Origin: JAWPMT01 sp965227935
GTDB lineage: Bacteria > Bacteroidota > Bacteroidia > Cytophagales > Cyclobacteriaceae
DNA length: 64,000 bases
Assembly: GCA_965227935.1 (NCBI GenBank)
Contig: CBDDGS010000056.1
Span: forward strand, 40,783 to 104,782
Reading direction: 5' to 3'
Part shown: one piece after another, positions 16,452-25,007 of the stretch
Layout of the letters: each line of letters opens with the position of its first letter
Position numbering within the stretch: position 1 is the stretch's first letter
Notes under the pieces: model-generated
The model's input: the letters and a program-made list of their open reading frames with translations, nothing else
What the model was told of the DNA's origin: nothing
Databases searched by the model: none
Made by a program: the position numbers and the translations under genes

Positions 16452-18072
16452 TCCTTTACATATTTGAGGTTCTTCTTCGGAGCGCCTTGCAAGATCTCGT
16501 CGTCCGCGAATTCAATGAATTTGTCGAAGTTCTTCGAGAATCGCTCCACGAGCTGATTGGCTGCGGAATAGAATTTTATGTCATCCTTCCACGTCTCCCG
16601 GGGGGACAATACGGTGTTAGGGACTCCAGGGCAGGTGGTAGGTATTTTAGCACCGAAAATCGAGTGCGTTCGATAACCGACATTATCGAGCACACCATTG
16701 AGTGCTGCGCTGATCATTGCGCGGGTGTATTGGATGGAAATCCGTGATCCGACACCGTAGGGACCCCCTGTCCAACCGGTATTCACCAACCAAACACGTG
16801 TGTCATGTTCTTCCAGTTTCTTGCCCAAATGTCTAGCATATTCAGTCGGGTGCAGTGGCAGGAATGGGGCTCCAAAGCAGGCTGAAAAAACAGGAGTTGG
16901 CTCGACGATGCCATCTTCGGTCCCAGCAACTTTGGACGTGTAGCCGGAGATGAAGTGATACATGGCCTGGCCCTTGGATAGTCGCTGAATAGGCGGGATG
17001 ATCCAAATGCATCACAAGTGAGGAAGAAAATATTTCGTGGTACACCTCCGATGGAAGGCTCCACAGCATTGTCGATATGATCGATTGGATAGGACACCCT
17101 GGTGTTCTCGGTGACTTCCTTGTTGGTAAAATCGATCTGGCGCGTTCCGGGAACGAATCTGGTGTTCTCCAGGATCGCCCCGAACCTGATCGCTCGATAG
17201 ATGGATGGTTCGTGTTCCTCAGAGAGGTTGATCGTCTTGGCGTAGCAACCTCCTTCGAAGTTGAAGACGTTATTGGCGGTCCACCCGTGCTCGTCGTCCC
17301 CGATGAGGAGGCGTTCAGGGTCAGCGGAAAGTGTGGTCTTCCCGGTACCGCTCAGGCCAAAGAATATAGCAGTATCAGCGCGCTCCTTACCCATGTTGGC
17401 GGAGCAGTGCATGGGGAAGACGTCATGCTTCACCGGTAGCAAGAAGTTGAGGACGGAGAAGATCCCTTTCTTCATTTCGCCGGAATAGCCCGTCCCACCG
17501 ATGAGAATGATGCGCTTATCAAAGTTGATGATGGCAAAATTTTCCCGTCGCGTCCCGTCAGTAGCCGGGTCTGCGAGAAATCCCGGACAGTTAATGATAG
17601 TGAAGGAAGGCTCGAAACTGTCCAGCTTGTACTCCTCAGGCTGGATGAACATGTTGTGACAAAACAGGTTGTGCCAGGCTATGGTATTGATCACTCGTAG
17701 ATTGAGTCGATGGGTTTTGTCGGCGCCAGCGTAAGCATCTCTCACGTACACGGTCTTCTCTGCGAGGTAGCCAATCATCTTTGTGTATATCCGGTCAAAA
17801 TGATCCGGACTCATCGGGATATTGATGTCTCCCCACCACACTTTGTCGGCAGTCGTGGTATCTCTTACAATGTAGCGATCCTGAGGGGAGCGGCCGGTAA
17901 ACTTGCCGGTGTCACACATGATCGCGCCGGTATCGCTGAGTTGCCCTTCTCTGTTTTGAAGGGCCATTTCTACGAGCTCGGAGGGGCTAAGATTCCAGTA
18001 GGCTTTGTCGACACGGCTTATGCCAATATCCGTAAGACCACTGCTTGATGAGCGTCTTCCAAATTCTTGCAT
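16448..18072 (-). pseudogene. pckA: ATP-dependent phosphoenolpyruvate carboxykinase, broken by a 1-base frameshift
   Basis: The enzyme converts oxaloacetate and ATP to phosphoenolpyruvate. The N-terminal 356 codons (18072 to 17005) carry FTGRSPQDRYIV, the P-loop GLSGTGKTT and the metal/nucleotide motif LLIGDDEHGW. After TCDAFG the frame is lost: one base is missing next to 17003, and the second frame continues without break as IIPPIQRLSKGQAMYHFISGYT to the true end PKKNLKYVKE at 16448. Restoring one base gives 541 residues, the normal length. Both halves are fully conserved and the downstream overlap with fbp is intact, so this is a very recent mutation or a sequencing error rather than an old pseudogene. 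As written, the product would lack its C-terminal third. Confidence 0.88.
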
Positions 18073-18436
18073 AAAATTCTTATTATTGGGTTGTTGACAC
18101 GAAGTTCCGAAATTTTATGAAAGATTAAAGTTTGATAATAGAAATAAATTTGGAATGTTAAGTGTTGCGACTACACTTTATGCAAACGTTTGCATTCATA
18201 CGGGCTTTAAAGGCGGTTTTACCTCTCAGCATGGTTGTTGGAAGGCATCAGAGCGACCAGCCTGATTTTTGTCAGTCAGTGATATTTCGCGGCTTCCCAA
18301 CTGACGACTGCAGAGTCGATGTCCATTCCATTGAACCGCCGATGGCATTGCTCCTTCCTGGTGCTCCATGATCATTTCAGGTGGAGAGCACAGTTTTTCA
18401 GAAGTCTGATAATGATGCTTGCGTGGATTGGTCTAC
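18073..18436. other. Intergenic region upstream of pckA
   Basis: 364 bp without a credible gene. The pckA-proximal half is AT-rich and holds the promoter region and the palindrome at 18180-18195. The distal half has an imperfect hairpin (GTGCTC/GAGCAC, about 18359-18390) and nothing else that I can interpret. Confidence 0.5.
18180..18195. promoter_or_regulatory. LacI-family-type operator upstream of pckA
   Basis: ATGCAAACGTTTGCAT is a perfect 16-bp palindrome with the central CG and the AAACGTTT core typical of LacI/GalR-family operators. It lies 108-123 bp before the pckA start, in an AT-rich upstream region. Regulation of the pckA-fbp operon by a sugar-responsive LacI-family protein is inferred; no such regulator gene lies in this window. 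Confidence 0.65.
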
Positions 18437-19510
18437 CTACGCCAGGTGTTTCAAAAACACCTCTTTGTTGCGATCAGCCCAATCCCGAAACCAATCCGAA
18501 GTATCTTGATAATGAGGTAGATAGTCCACAAGTTTTTGGATCTCAAACTTGTCATGGGGGATGCCGGCCCCGGCCTTTTCCGCATCGACGGCATTACAGG
18601 CCTGCTCGTAATGACCTTGGACAGGGACCATCATCACGGGTTTGCCGAGGTACATAGCCTCGCACACCGATTCAAAACCTGCGGTGGTGACGTAGCCTCG
18701 GCACTCAGCCATTTTTTCGATGAATTTCTTATCATCCAATTGATGGTAGGTAAGTGTCTCATCCCTTACCCAAGTTTCTGGTTTCCCTTTCTTATCCCAA
18801 AAGCAATCAAGGGGTATCTCAGGTGACTGCTGGTGAAATCGATCCACTTCCTCCCCGTAGCCGGGATTGACCATATAGATCAGTAGCCGATCTCCTTGCG
18901 TGGGTGTCAGTTGCTTTACTTCGTCCCGCAGCAGTGGCGGTACGACGAATGTCTTTTTCGAAGGCAGGTCATCGAATGGTTGAAAGGAAAGTGCCAATAC
19001 CTTTTCTGCCCCGAGTGCGGTAATCCGATTCGCTAAGTGCAATGTCGCTCTATCCAGTCTCCTGCCGCGCGGGAAGTCAAACTCAGGATGGACGATGAGG
19101 AACTGATGGGCGAGAGGGATGTATCGCGCACTGGGCTTCTTGATGTAGTTGTAGAGGCCGCCAAGGAAGTCATAGAAATTGACGATAACATCGGGCTGAT
19201 GCTCTGAAACTAACTGGTGCAAGCGCCGAACACTCTTAAGGTATACCGGAAATCTTGCCGCTACATGAAAGGCCGTACGAAAGGGCTTTACCGATTTGTG
19301 ATTTTTGTCGGTTACAAAGTTGGGACTGTCTAGCTGCTCAACGGTAGCACCGATCTTTTCTAAGAAGAATTTGGGAAGCTCTCGCTGCTTACTCTTGCCA
19401 ACCACAACCTGGACGATCTCATGGCCTGCTCCTCGCAGGATCTGACCGAGGGAGATGGCTTGTGTCATGTGGCCTCGTCCTTCACCCTGGACAATAAAGA
19501 AGTATTTCAT
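18437..19510 (-). CDS. GT-B fold glycosyltransferase (MurG/GT28-like)
   Basis: 357 residues. The N-terminus KYFFIVQGEGRGHMTQAISL is the glycine-rich GRGH(M/L)TQA loop of MurG-like transferases, and the C-terminal domain has the donor site pattern YVTTAGFESVCEAMYLGKPVMMVP followed by GHYEQACNA. The protein is probably cytoplasmic or peripheral at the inner membrane and moves a sugar from a nucleotide donor to a lipid or glycan acceptor; neither partner can be told. It stands alone, 72 bp downstream of the histidine-kinase gene on the same strand. Confidence 0.8.
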   Translation of the reverse strand: MKYFFIVQGEGRGHMTQAISLGQILRGAGHEIVQVVVGKSKQRELPKFFLEKIGATVEQLDSPNFVTDKNHKSVKPFRTAFHVAARFPVYLKSVRRLHQLVSEHQPDVIVNFYDFLGGLYNYIKKPSARYIPLAHQFLIVHPEFDFPRGRRLDRATLHLANRITALGAEKVLALSFQPFDDLPSKKTFVVPPLLRDEVKQLTPTQGDRLLIYMVNPGYGEEVDRFHQQSPEIPLDCFWDKKGKPETWVRDETLTYHQLDDKKFIEKMAECRGYVTTAGFESVCEAMYLGKPVMMVPVQGHYEQACNAVDAEKAGAGIPHDKFEIQKLVDYLPHYQDTSDWFRDWADRNKEVFLKHLA

Positions 19511-19582
19511 CGGTGCGGCTCCAAGTTGGAGCTGTGAAGATAAATGGAAAAGTCGTGAGGCTACTTGTTCTTCAGATGGATG

Positions 19583-20959
19583 CTACTGATTGAACTTCAG
19601 AGTAAACTCCGTGCCGACATTGAGCACTGACTTCACGGTGATATTGCCTCGGTGATTGCGCATGATCTGCTTGGAAAGGCTCAGGCCGATACCAGAACCA
19701 TGTTTCTTCGTGGTGAAGAATGGAATGAAGATCTTTTTGAGCGCTTCCTCTTCGATACCAGGGCCATTGTCCTTGATGGTGATCAAAGCGCCACCGTTTT
19801 CGCCGGGGAAGCCCTTGATGATCAGGTCTTTACTCTCCTTGCCGTCTTCGTCATTTTCAGCCAATGCCTGAATGCCGTTCTTGATCAGATTGATGATCAC
19901 TTGCTCGACCTGCTCTTTGTCGACTTGGAAAGTCAGGTCCTCAGGCTCGACCTTGTAGTCCAAATTGATGCCACCTTCCTTGATATCGTATTTGAGCAGG
20001 GCGATGATATTCGTGAGGAGGTCGCATACCTTGTGCTCTTCGATGGTCGGCAGCTTGATCCGGGTCATATTGCGGAAGTCACTCACAAACTTGATAAGCC
20101 CTTCGCTCCGGGTATGAATGGTGTGCACCGCCAGATGAAAATCTTCAAGGTCTTCATTGGGGATCTGGTTGACGTCACCTTCGTTACTCAAGAAATCATT
20201 CAGCTCGCCTTCCACTGTCGCTGCCAATGACGAAATGGGGGTCACGGAATTCATGATTTCATGGGTCAGTACGCGAATCAGATTTTGCCACGCCTCCATC
20301 TCCTTCTCTTCCAGTTCGCTCTGTATGTTTTGCAAGGAGATCAGTTTGAACTCCTGTCCTCGCAAGGAAAGCTCTATCACATAAAGGGCCAATTGTATTT
20401 CATCGCCCTCCTTGTTGATTTTGATGAGGTCTCGACCGCCCGTTTTGAGATCGCGAATCGCACCGACGAGGAGGGGAGAGATCGTGCCAAACTGGGAGAT
20501 GTTCTTCACCTGCCCTACACCCAGGAGCTTTTTGGCCGCTGAGTTGATGATCTGAATCTCGCCATCAGTGTCTATGGTGATGATCCCGATCCCCACATGT
20601 TGGACAATGGTCTTTAGGTATTGATACTGCGCTTCCTTGTCCGCTCGAATCTCCCGAAACTTCTTGATCACGCCATTGAACTCACGGTAAAGGGCGTCAA
20701 GGCTTGACTTCGTACTATGCTCCGGATAGGTAAGTGAGAAGTCGTCGTACTGGATGCTCTTCAGGAAAGTGACGATCTCACGATTGACTTTTTCAAGAAA
20801 ATGAAAAAGGTAATAGATCTGTACAAGTAGCAACACAAGTACGAGCCCCTGGGTAAAGACATAGGCGTCTTGATAGATCAGGTCGACAAAGACGAAGATC
20901 GTCAATATCACCAACCCAATCCGCCCAATGAGCTGTACTTTGAAGTGCTTAAAGACCAT
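19583..20959 (-). CDS. Sensor histidine kinase, NtrY-like
   Basis: 458-residue membrane sensor. Two hydrophobic segments (about 12-29 and 36-54) form a hairpin with almost no periplasmic part, so the signal is likely sensed in the membrane or cytoplasm. A PAS-like domain (about 115-212, VGIGIITIDTDGEIQIIN) precedes the phosphoacceptor His233 in LTHEIMNSVTPI. The ATPase domain has N-box INLIKNGIQAL, G1 IKDNGPGI, F-box FFTTK and G2 GSGIGLSLS. It overlaps the response-regulator gene by 11 bp, so the two form a pair that should control a sigma-54 promoter. Confidence 0.92.
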   Translation of the reverse strand: MVFKHFKVQLIGRIGLVILTIFVFVDLIYQDAYVFTQGLVLVLLLVQIYYLFHFLEKVNREIVTFLKSIQYDDFSLTYPEHSTKSSLDALYREFNGVIKKFREIRADKEAQYQYLKTIVQHVGIGIITIDTDGEIQIINSAAKKLLGVGQVKNISQFGTISPLLVGAIRDLKTGGRDLIKINKEGDEIQLALYVIELSLRGQEFKLISLQNIQSELEEKEMEAWQNLIRVLTHEIMNSVTPISSLAATVEGELNDFLSNEGDVNQIPNEDLEDFHLAVHTIHTRSEGLIKFVSDFRNMTRIKLPTIEEHKVCDLLTNIIALLKYDIKEGGINLDYKVEPEDLTFQVDKEQVEQVIINLIKNGIQALAENDEDGKESKDLIIKGFPGENGGALITIKDNGPGIEEEALKKIFIPFFTTKKHGSGIGLSLSKQIMRNHRGNITVKSVLNVGTEFTLKFNQ

Positions 20960-22328
20960 ACTTCTCCAGTCTGCGGTAAAGTGATGCCCGAGTCAATCCA
21001 AGTTCCTTGGCGGCCTTCGAGATGTTGCCATTGTGTTTGTCGATTACGCGCTCGATGACGCCCTTCTCTACATCGTCGAGGTTGAATGTCTCCGGCTCCG
21101 GTACGGAGGCGACATCCTGCTTCTGCGATAGGAAGAAAAAGTCCTCTGGGTTGAGCGTGTCAGAATCGGACATGATGATCGCACGCTCGATCGCGTGCTG
21201 CAGTTCTCGAATATTACCTGGCCAGCTGTACTTCTGTAGCTTTTTTGTTGTGGTTGGTGCGACCTTGGAGACAGCCTTACGGTACTTGCTTGCGTACTGA
21301 CTCACAAAGTGATCGACAAGAAGAGGAATGTCCTCGAGCCTCTCTCGCAAAGGAGGGAGTTGGATTTCCACCGTGTTGATCCTGTACAGCAAGTCTTGGC
21401 GAAATGTGTTTTCCCCCACCATGTCGTATAGTGGCATGTTCGTCGCGCATATGAGGCGGATGTCGATGGCCATTGGCTTGTTGGCACCGATCCTGGTTAC
21501 CTCTCTGCTTTGAATGACAGTGAGAAGCTTGGACTGCAGCGGCAAGCTGAGGTTGCCAATCTCGTCGAGAAAGAGAGATCCTTTGTTCGCGACTTCGAAT
21601 CTGCCGGCCCGGTCTTCCTTGGCGTCAGTAAATGCCCCCTTCTTGTGACCGAAGAGCTCACTTTCAAATAGTGTCTCGGTGATGGCTCCCATGTCCACAC
21701 CAATAAAAATATTGTCTTTGCGTAGCGACTTCTGGTGTATAGCTCTGGCAATCAATTCCTTACCTGTGCCATTTTCTCCAAGGATCAGGACATTCGCGTC
21801 TGTCGCCGCCACTTTGTCAATTACCTTAAATACGTCCTTGATCGCGTCGCTGGTACCAATGATATCTTTAAATGCAAGATGGCTGTCATCCTGCAACTGC
21901 TTCTTTGTTTGCTTGAGTTGGGTGACTTCCTCGTATGATTTCTTGAGTCTGGATGCGCTGTGGAGCGTAGCTAACAACTTTTCGTTCTGCCATGGCTTTA
22001 GCACGAAGTCCGTGGCCCCCGCTTTCAGCGCCTTGACGGCCATCTCAACATCCCCAAAGGCTGTGATAAGAATTACAACGGCCTGGGGATCCTTATCCAG
22101 GATCTGCTCAAGCCAGTAAAACCCTTCTTTACCACTGGTGATGTCCTTACTGAAGTTCATGTCCAGTAGGATGAGGTCGAAGGACTCATTATTTAAGAGA
22201 AATGGGATCTTCTTTGGATTCTTTTCTATGATGACTTCTTTGGCGTGCTTCTTCAAAAGCATTTTCGCGGCCAGTAACACATCCTCATCGTCGTCGATGA
22301 TCAGTATACGTCCAAGTTCTTTTTCCAC
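20949..22328 (-). CDS. Sigma-54-dependent response regulator, NtrC family
   Basis: 459 residues in three parts: receiver domain with phosphoacceptor Asp56 (LILLDMN) and Lys111; AAA+ sigma-54 activation domain with Walker A GENGTGKE (184-191), the sigma-54 contact loop GAFTDA (231-236) and Walker B LFLDE (252-256); and a Fis-type helix-turn-helix at the C-terminus (GNISKAAKELGLTRASLYRR). The start codon is GTG at 22328. It pairs with the overlapping kinase gene. The efflux operon on the other side of the intergenic region has a sigma-54 promoter and is its likely target. Confidence 0.94.
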   Translation of the reverse strand: MEKELGRILIIDDDEDVLLAAKMLLKKHAKEVIIEKNPKKIPFLLNNESFDLILLDMNFSKDITSGKEGFYWLEQILDKDPQAVVILITAFGDVEMAVKALKAGATDFVLKPWQNEKLLATLHSASRLKKSYEEVTQLKQTKKQLQDDSHLAFKDIIGTSDAIKDVFKVIDKVAATDANVLILGENGTGKELIARAIHQKSLRKDNIFIGVDMGAITETLFESELFGHKKGAFTDAKEDRAGRFEVANKGSLFLDEIGNLSLPLQSKLLTVIQSREVTRIGANKPMAIDIRLICATNMPLYDMVGENTFRQDLLYRINTVEIQLPPLRERLEDIPLLVDHFVSQYASKYRKAVSKVAPTTTKKLQKYSWPGNIRELQHAIERAIIMSDSDTLNPEDFFFLSQKQDVASVPEPETFNLDDVEKGVIERVIDKHNGNISKAAKELGLTRASLYRRLEKYGL

Positions 22329-22416
22329 GTGTCGGAGGTTTTAGTTTTTGTTAGTGCCAGAAATTATGCCATATGCCTCCAGGCTCAGCAGGGGCAATTT
22401 ATGGAAATTTGATTGT

Positions 22417-22435
22417 TCACAAACGGACAATGTGA
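22417..22435. promoter_or_regulatory. Possible activator site TCACA-N9-TGTGA
   Basis: A perfect inverted pair of five bases spaced by nine, about 400 bp before the sigma-54 promoter and 90 bp before the NtrC-type gene start. Enhancer-binding proteins use such distant dyads. Short dyads also occur by chance. Confidence 0.3.
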
Positions 22436-22604
22436 GCGTTTTGTTTTCGGGCACATTGGCAGAGAGCAATTGGCTTTACGCAAGAATATTTGGTAATAGT
22501 GATGATTCATCAAAATATTATGGCTATTCGAGGGTATCGGGAGATGGCCATACCGTATTTCGTAAATGTTTCGTTTTTCGTTTCTTATTTATACATAAGA
22601 TTGA

Positions 22605-22704
22605 TTATCTTCGAGATGTTGTTGTGGATTAAGAATTTTAATTAGTCCTTTTATTTTGAGTTTTTGACCTTTGGGTTCAGGTTGACCGCCTGAACCTTTT
22701 TTTT
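22605..22704 (+). ncRNA. Candidate small RNA between the divergent operons
   Basis: TATCTTCG at 22605-22612 is one base from the Bacteroidota -7 consensus. About 60-90 bases further stands a strong terminator that serves no gene, because nothing is encoded upstream of it on this strand. The transcript would start near 22619 and be about 85 nt. The -33 box is weak, so this is a suggestion. A leader or attenuator read from farther upstream is the alternative. Confidence 0.35.
22674..22704 (+). terminator. Strong Rho-independent terminator in the intergenic region
   Basis: GGTTCAGG (22674-22681) and CCTGAACC (22689-22696) form a perfect 8-bp stem with a 7-base loop, followed by eight T (22697-22704). 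It lies 113 bp upstream of the -24 element of the efflux promoter. Confidence 0.85.
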
Positions 22705-22816
22705 GGTCGAAATCGAACACTTTCTGTATCATTCTGTACAGCCCCACCACTCCCCGATTTTACTGAAATTTTTTAATCGACTGATTTTTAGCCAGTTACG
22801 AATAATGGCATCCTAA

Positions 22817-22832
22817 TTGGCATTCCATTGGC
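22817..22832 (+). promoter_or_regulatory. Sigma-54 (-24/-12) promoter of the efflux operon
   Basis: TTGGCATTCCATTGGC has the invariant GG (22819-22820) and GC (22831-22832) separated by exactly ten bases, with TGGCA at -24 and an A after the GC, close to the sigma-54 consensus. Transcription would start near 22844, 19 bases before the hlyD-like ATG. The divergent NtrC-type gene supports it. Confidence 0.7.
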
Positions 22833-22862
22833 ACGAACGATACCCATAGCCTAAAATCCCTT

Positions 22863-24116
22863 ATGGATCGAAAAATTAAAAAGAAGAAGTGGACACTGAA
22901 GCGCATCCTGACGATCGGAGCAGGTGCTGTGTTCCTGATGTTTGTAGTTTATAGCTTCATCTTCGCGGAAGGAGGAGCGCGACTCAACGTTGAACTGGAG
23001 AAGATCAACGTAGCCACTGTACACGAGGGAGAGTTCATGGAAACGATCCCAGTAGATGGCACGGTAATGCCCATCAAAACCATTCGACTGGATGCCATTG
23101 TGGGTGGTGTCGTGGAAAAGAAATATTACGAGGGTGGTATCCTGGTGGATGAAGGTGATACGATCCTGAAGCTTTCCAACAACGACCTCGTTCAAAACTT
23201 TGTTCGTGAAGAAACACAGGCTTTCATCCTGGTCAACAACCTGGAAAATACCAAGCTGAGCCTCCAGAGAAGTCAGTTTGATCTGAAGCGACAGCTGACG
23301 CAGCTTGATTATCAAATCGATCAGGCCAAAGATGCCTACGAAAGAGGCGAGCCATTATTTGAAGAGAAGATCATCTCAGAGCAGGAGTACCTTAACCTCA
23401 AGCGTGAGTATGAGCGCTTAAAGGAGACTCGGGCCATCCAAATAGAATCCAACCGATTTGATTCGATGAACGCTGTACTGCAAATTGCTCAGGCGGAGAA
23501 CACACTGCAGCGGACGCGACGAAACATTGAAATGATCAAGGGTAACCTGGAGAATCTTTACATCCGCGCCCCGATTTCTGGACGCCTGTCCACAGTGGTC
23601 GCCGAAGTTGGGGAATCCATCGCACCAGGACAGAACATCGGCCAGATCGACGATCTTAATGGATTCAAAGTGCGAGCACAAATTGATGAGCACTATATCA
23701 GCCGTATCTACGAGAGCTTGCAGGGGACATTCCCACTGGCAGGCCAGGAGTACGGACTATCCATTCGAAAAATCTATCCTGAAGTGACCGGTGGTTTGTT
23801 TTCTGTTGACATGGAATTCACCGATACCATCCCTGGGGGACAAATCAGAAGAGGTCAGACATTGCAGATCCGACTACAGCTGAGCCAAAAAATCACCGCC
23901 GTGCAAATCCCGAGAGGTAGCTTCTATCAGACCACGGGTGGTAACTGGATCTTTGTCGTCGATGCTTCCGAATCGTATGCCGTACGAAGGGACATCAGAT
24001 TGGGACGCCAAAACCCCAGGTACTACGAAGTGTTGGAGGGATTGCAACCTAATGAGAAAGTTGTTGTCTCTTCATACGATGGGTATGAAGATAAAGACCG
24101 ACTTGTCTTCAAATAG
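22863..24116 (+). CDS. HlyD-family periplasmic adaptor subunit
   Basis: 417 residues. A basic N-terminus (MDRKIKKKKW) and one membrane segment (about 15-36) anchor it to the inner membrane with the rest in the periplasm. A barrel-sandwich/lipoyl half (IPVDGTVMPIKTIRLDAIVGG) is followed by a long coiled-coil hairpin (about 115-225, rich in Leu, Gln, Arg), the second lipoyl half (LYIRAPISGRLSTVVAEVGE) and beta-barrel domains. It joins an ABC transporter to an outer-membrane TolC channel; both an ATPase and a TolC gene follow. Its promoter is the sigma-54 type. Confidence 0.92.
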   Translation: MDRKIKKKKWTLKRILTIGAGAVFLMFVVYSFIFAEGGARLNVELEKINVATVHEGEFMETIPVDGTVMPIKTIRLDAIVGGVVEKKYYEGGILVDEGDTILKLSNNDLVQNFVREETQAFILVNNLENTKLSLQRSQFDLKRQLTQLDYQIDQAKDAYERGEPLFEEKIISEQEYLNLKREYERLKETRAIQIESNRFDSMNAVLQIAQAENTLQRTRRNIEMIKGNLENLYIRAPISGRLSTVVAEVGESIAPGQNIGQIDDLNGFKVRAQIDEHYISRIYESLQGTFPLAGQEYGLSIRKIYPEVTGGLFSVDMEFTDTIPGGQIRRGQTLQIRLQLSQKITAVQIPRGSFYQTTGGNWIFVVDASESYAVRRDIRLGRQNPRYYEVLEGLQPNEKVVVSSYDGYEDKDRLVFK

Positions 24117-24160
24117 CCACCGAATAACTCAACAATAACGAAATACTTAAATAGCACAAA

Positions 24161-24874
24161 ATGGAAAACGCGAAGCAATTGATCAAAACATCGGGCTTGA
24201 AGAAGTTCTACTACACCGATGAGATCGAAACTACCGCTCTTGCCGGAGTGAACCTCGAAGTGAAGGAGGGCGAATTTGTCGCCATCATGGGTCCTTCTGG
24301 TTGCGGTAAGTCAACACTACTTAACATCATCGGCCTTCTCGACAACCCTTCTGAGGGTGACTTCCACTTCGGTGAATTGGAGATCTCTGGCTATTCAGAG
24401 CGTAAGAGAGCGGACCTCAGAAAAGCCAACATTGGATTCGTCTTCCAGAGCTTCAACCTGATCGACGAACTCACTGTTTATGAGAACATCGAGCTTCCGT
24501 TGATCTATTTGAAGTACTCTTCCGCCGACAGAAAGAAGCGAGTAGAGGAAGTAATGGAGCAGATGAAGATCATGCACCGACGCAACCACTTCCCTCAGCA
24601 GCTCTCTGGAGGTCAGCAGCAGCGTGTGGCTATCTCCCGAGCGGTGATCGCCAAGCCTAAGCTAATACTAGCGGATGAGCCTACAGGAAACCTGGATTCA
24701 GCAAATGGCCAGGAGGTGATGAATCTCCTTACAGAGCTGAACGAGAACGGTACTACAGTAATTATGGTGACGCACTCACCTATTGATGCAGAATATGCAC
24801 ACAGAGTGATCCACCTATTCGATGGCCAGATTGTATCTGAAAATATCAATACGAAGGATTCTGCCCTCGTCTGA
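24161..24874 (+). CDS. ABC transporter ATP-binding protein (MacB/LolD type)
   Basis: 237-residue cytoplasmic ATPase of the MacB/LolD family. Walker A GPSGCGKST (44-52), Q-loop Gln96, signature LSGGQQQR (148-155) and Walker B LILADEPTG (168-176) are all intact, with the H-loop in MVTHSPIDAEYA. It normally works with a FtsX/MacB-type permease, which is not encoded in this operon. It lies 44 bp behind the adaptor gene. Confidence 0.93.
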   Translation: MENAKQLIKTSGLKKFYYTDEIETTALAGVNLEVKEGEFVAIMGPSGCGKSTLLNIIGLLDNPSEGDFHFGELEISGYSERKRADLRKANIGFVFQSFNLIDELTVYENIELPLIYLKYSSADRKKRVEEVMEQMKIMHRRNHFPQQLSGGQQQRVAISRAVIAKPKLILADEPTGNLDSANGQEVMNLLTELNENGTTVIMVTHSPIDAEYAHRVIHLFDGQIVSENINTKDSALV

Positions 24875-24962
24875 TAGCCACGAACATCCAGCATTTTGTG
24901 CCTTGAGGAGAACTCAAAGGCCATAACTCAAAATAGAATACCTAGTTGCATGTCCATAAAAG

Positions 24963-24987
24963 GGCTATCCGTTAGGGTAGCCTTTTT
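24963..24987 (+). terminator. Terminator or attenuator just before the TolC gene
   Basis: GGCTATCC (24963-24970) pairs with GGGTAGCC (24975-24982) with one G-U pair and a GTTA loop, followed by five T. It ends only 20 bases before the tolC-type ATG, with no promoter visible after it, so the channel gene is probably read by partial read-through. Confidence 0.65.
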
Positions 24988-25007
24988 ACTAACTCTCAAA
25001 TTGAAAA

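Larger units (their letters stand above)
22329..22862. other. Intergenic region between the regulator and efflux operons
   Basis: 534 bp with no convincing gene; an open frame at 22348-22632 has no domain or signal. The region holds a possible activator site (22417-22435), a possible small RNA ending in a strong terminator (22605-22704), and the sigma-54 promoter of the efflux operon (22817-22832). Confidence 0.6.

Noticed and set aside
18162..18371. 69-codon plus-strand frame upstream of pckA
   Set aside because: It begins before and crosses the palindrome, has no family pattern, and lies in the control region of a minus-strand operon.
18437..18458. Hairpin AGGTGTTTTTGAAACACCT at the end of the GT-B gene
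   Set aside because: It lies within the coding end and is not followed by a T-run on the minus strand.
19652..20230. 192-codon plus-strand frame inside the histidine-kinase gene
   Set aside because: Antisense of the HATPase and dimerisation parts, no domain of its own.
22329..22420. Sigma-54-like GG...GC spacing upstream of the NtrC-type gene (minus strand)
   Set aside because: The GG-GC spacing is 9 or 11, not 10, so it does not fit a sigma-54 promoter.
22348..22632. 94-codon frame upstream of the efflux operon
   Set aside because: Composition is not protein-like, no start signal, and it covers regulatory DNA; I favour non-coding content.
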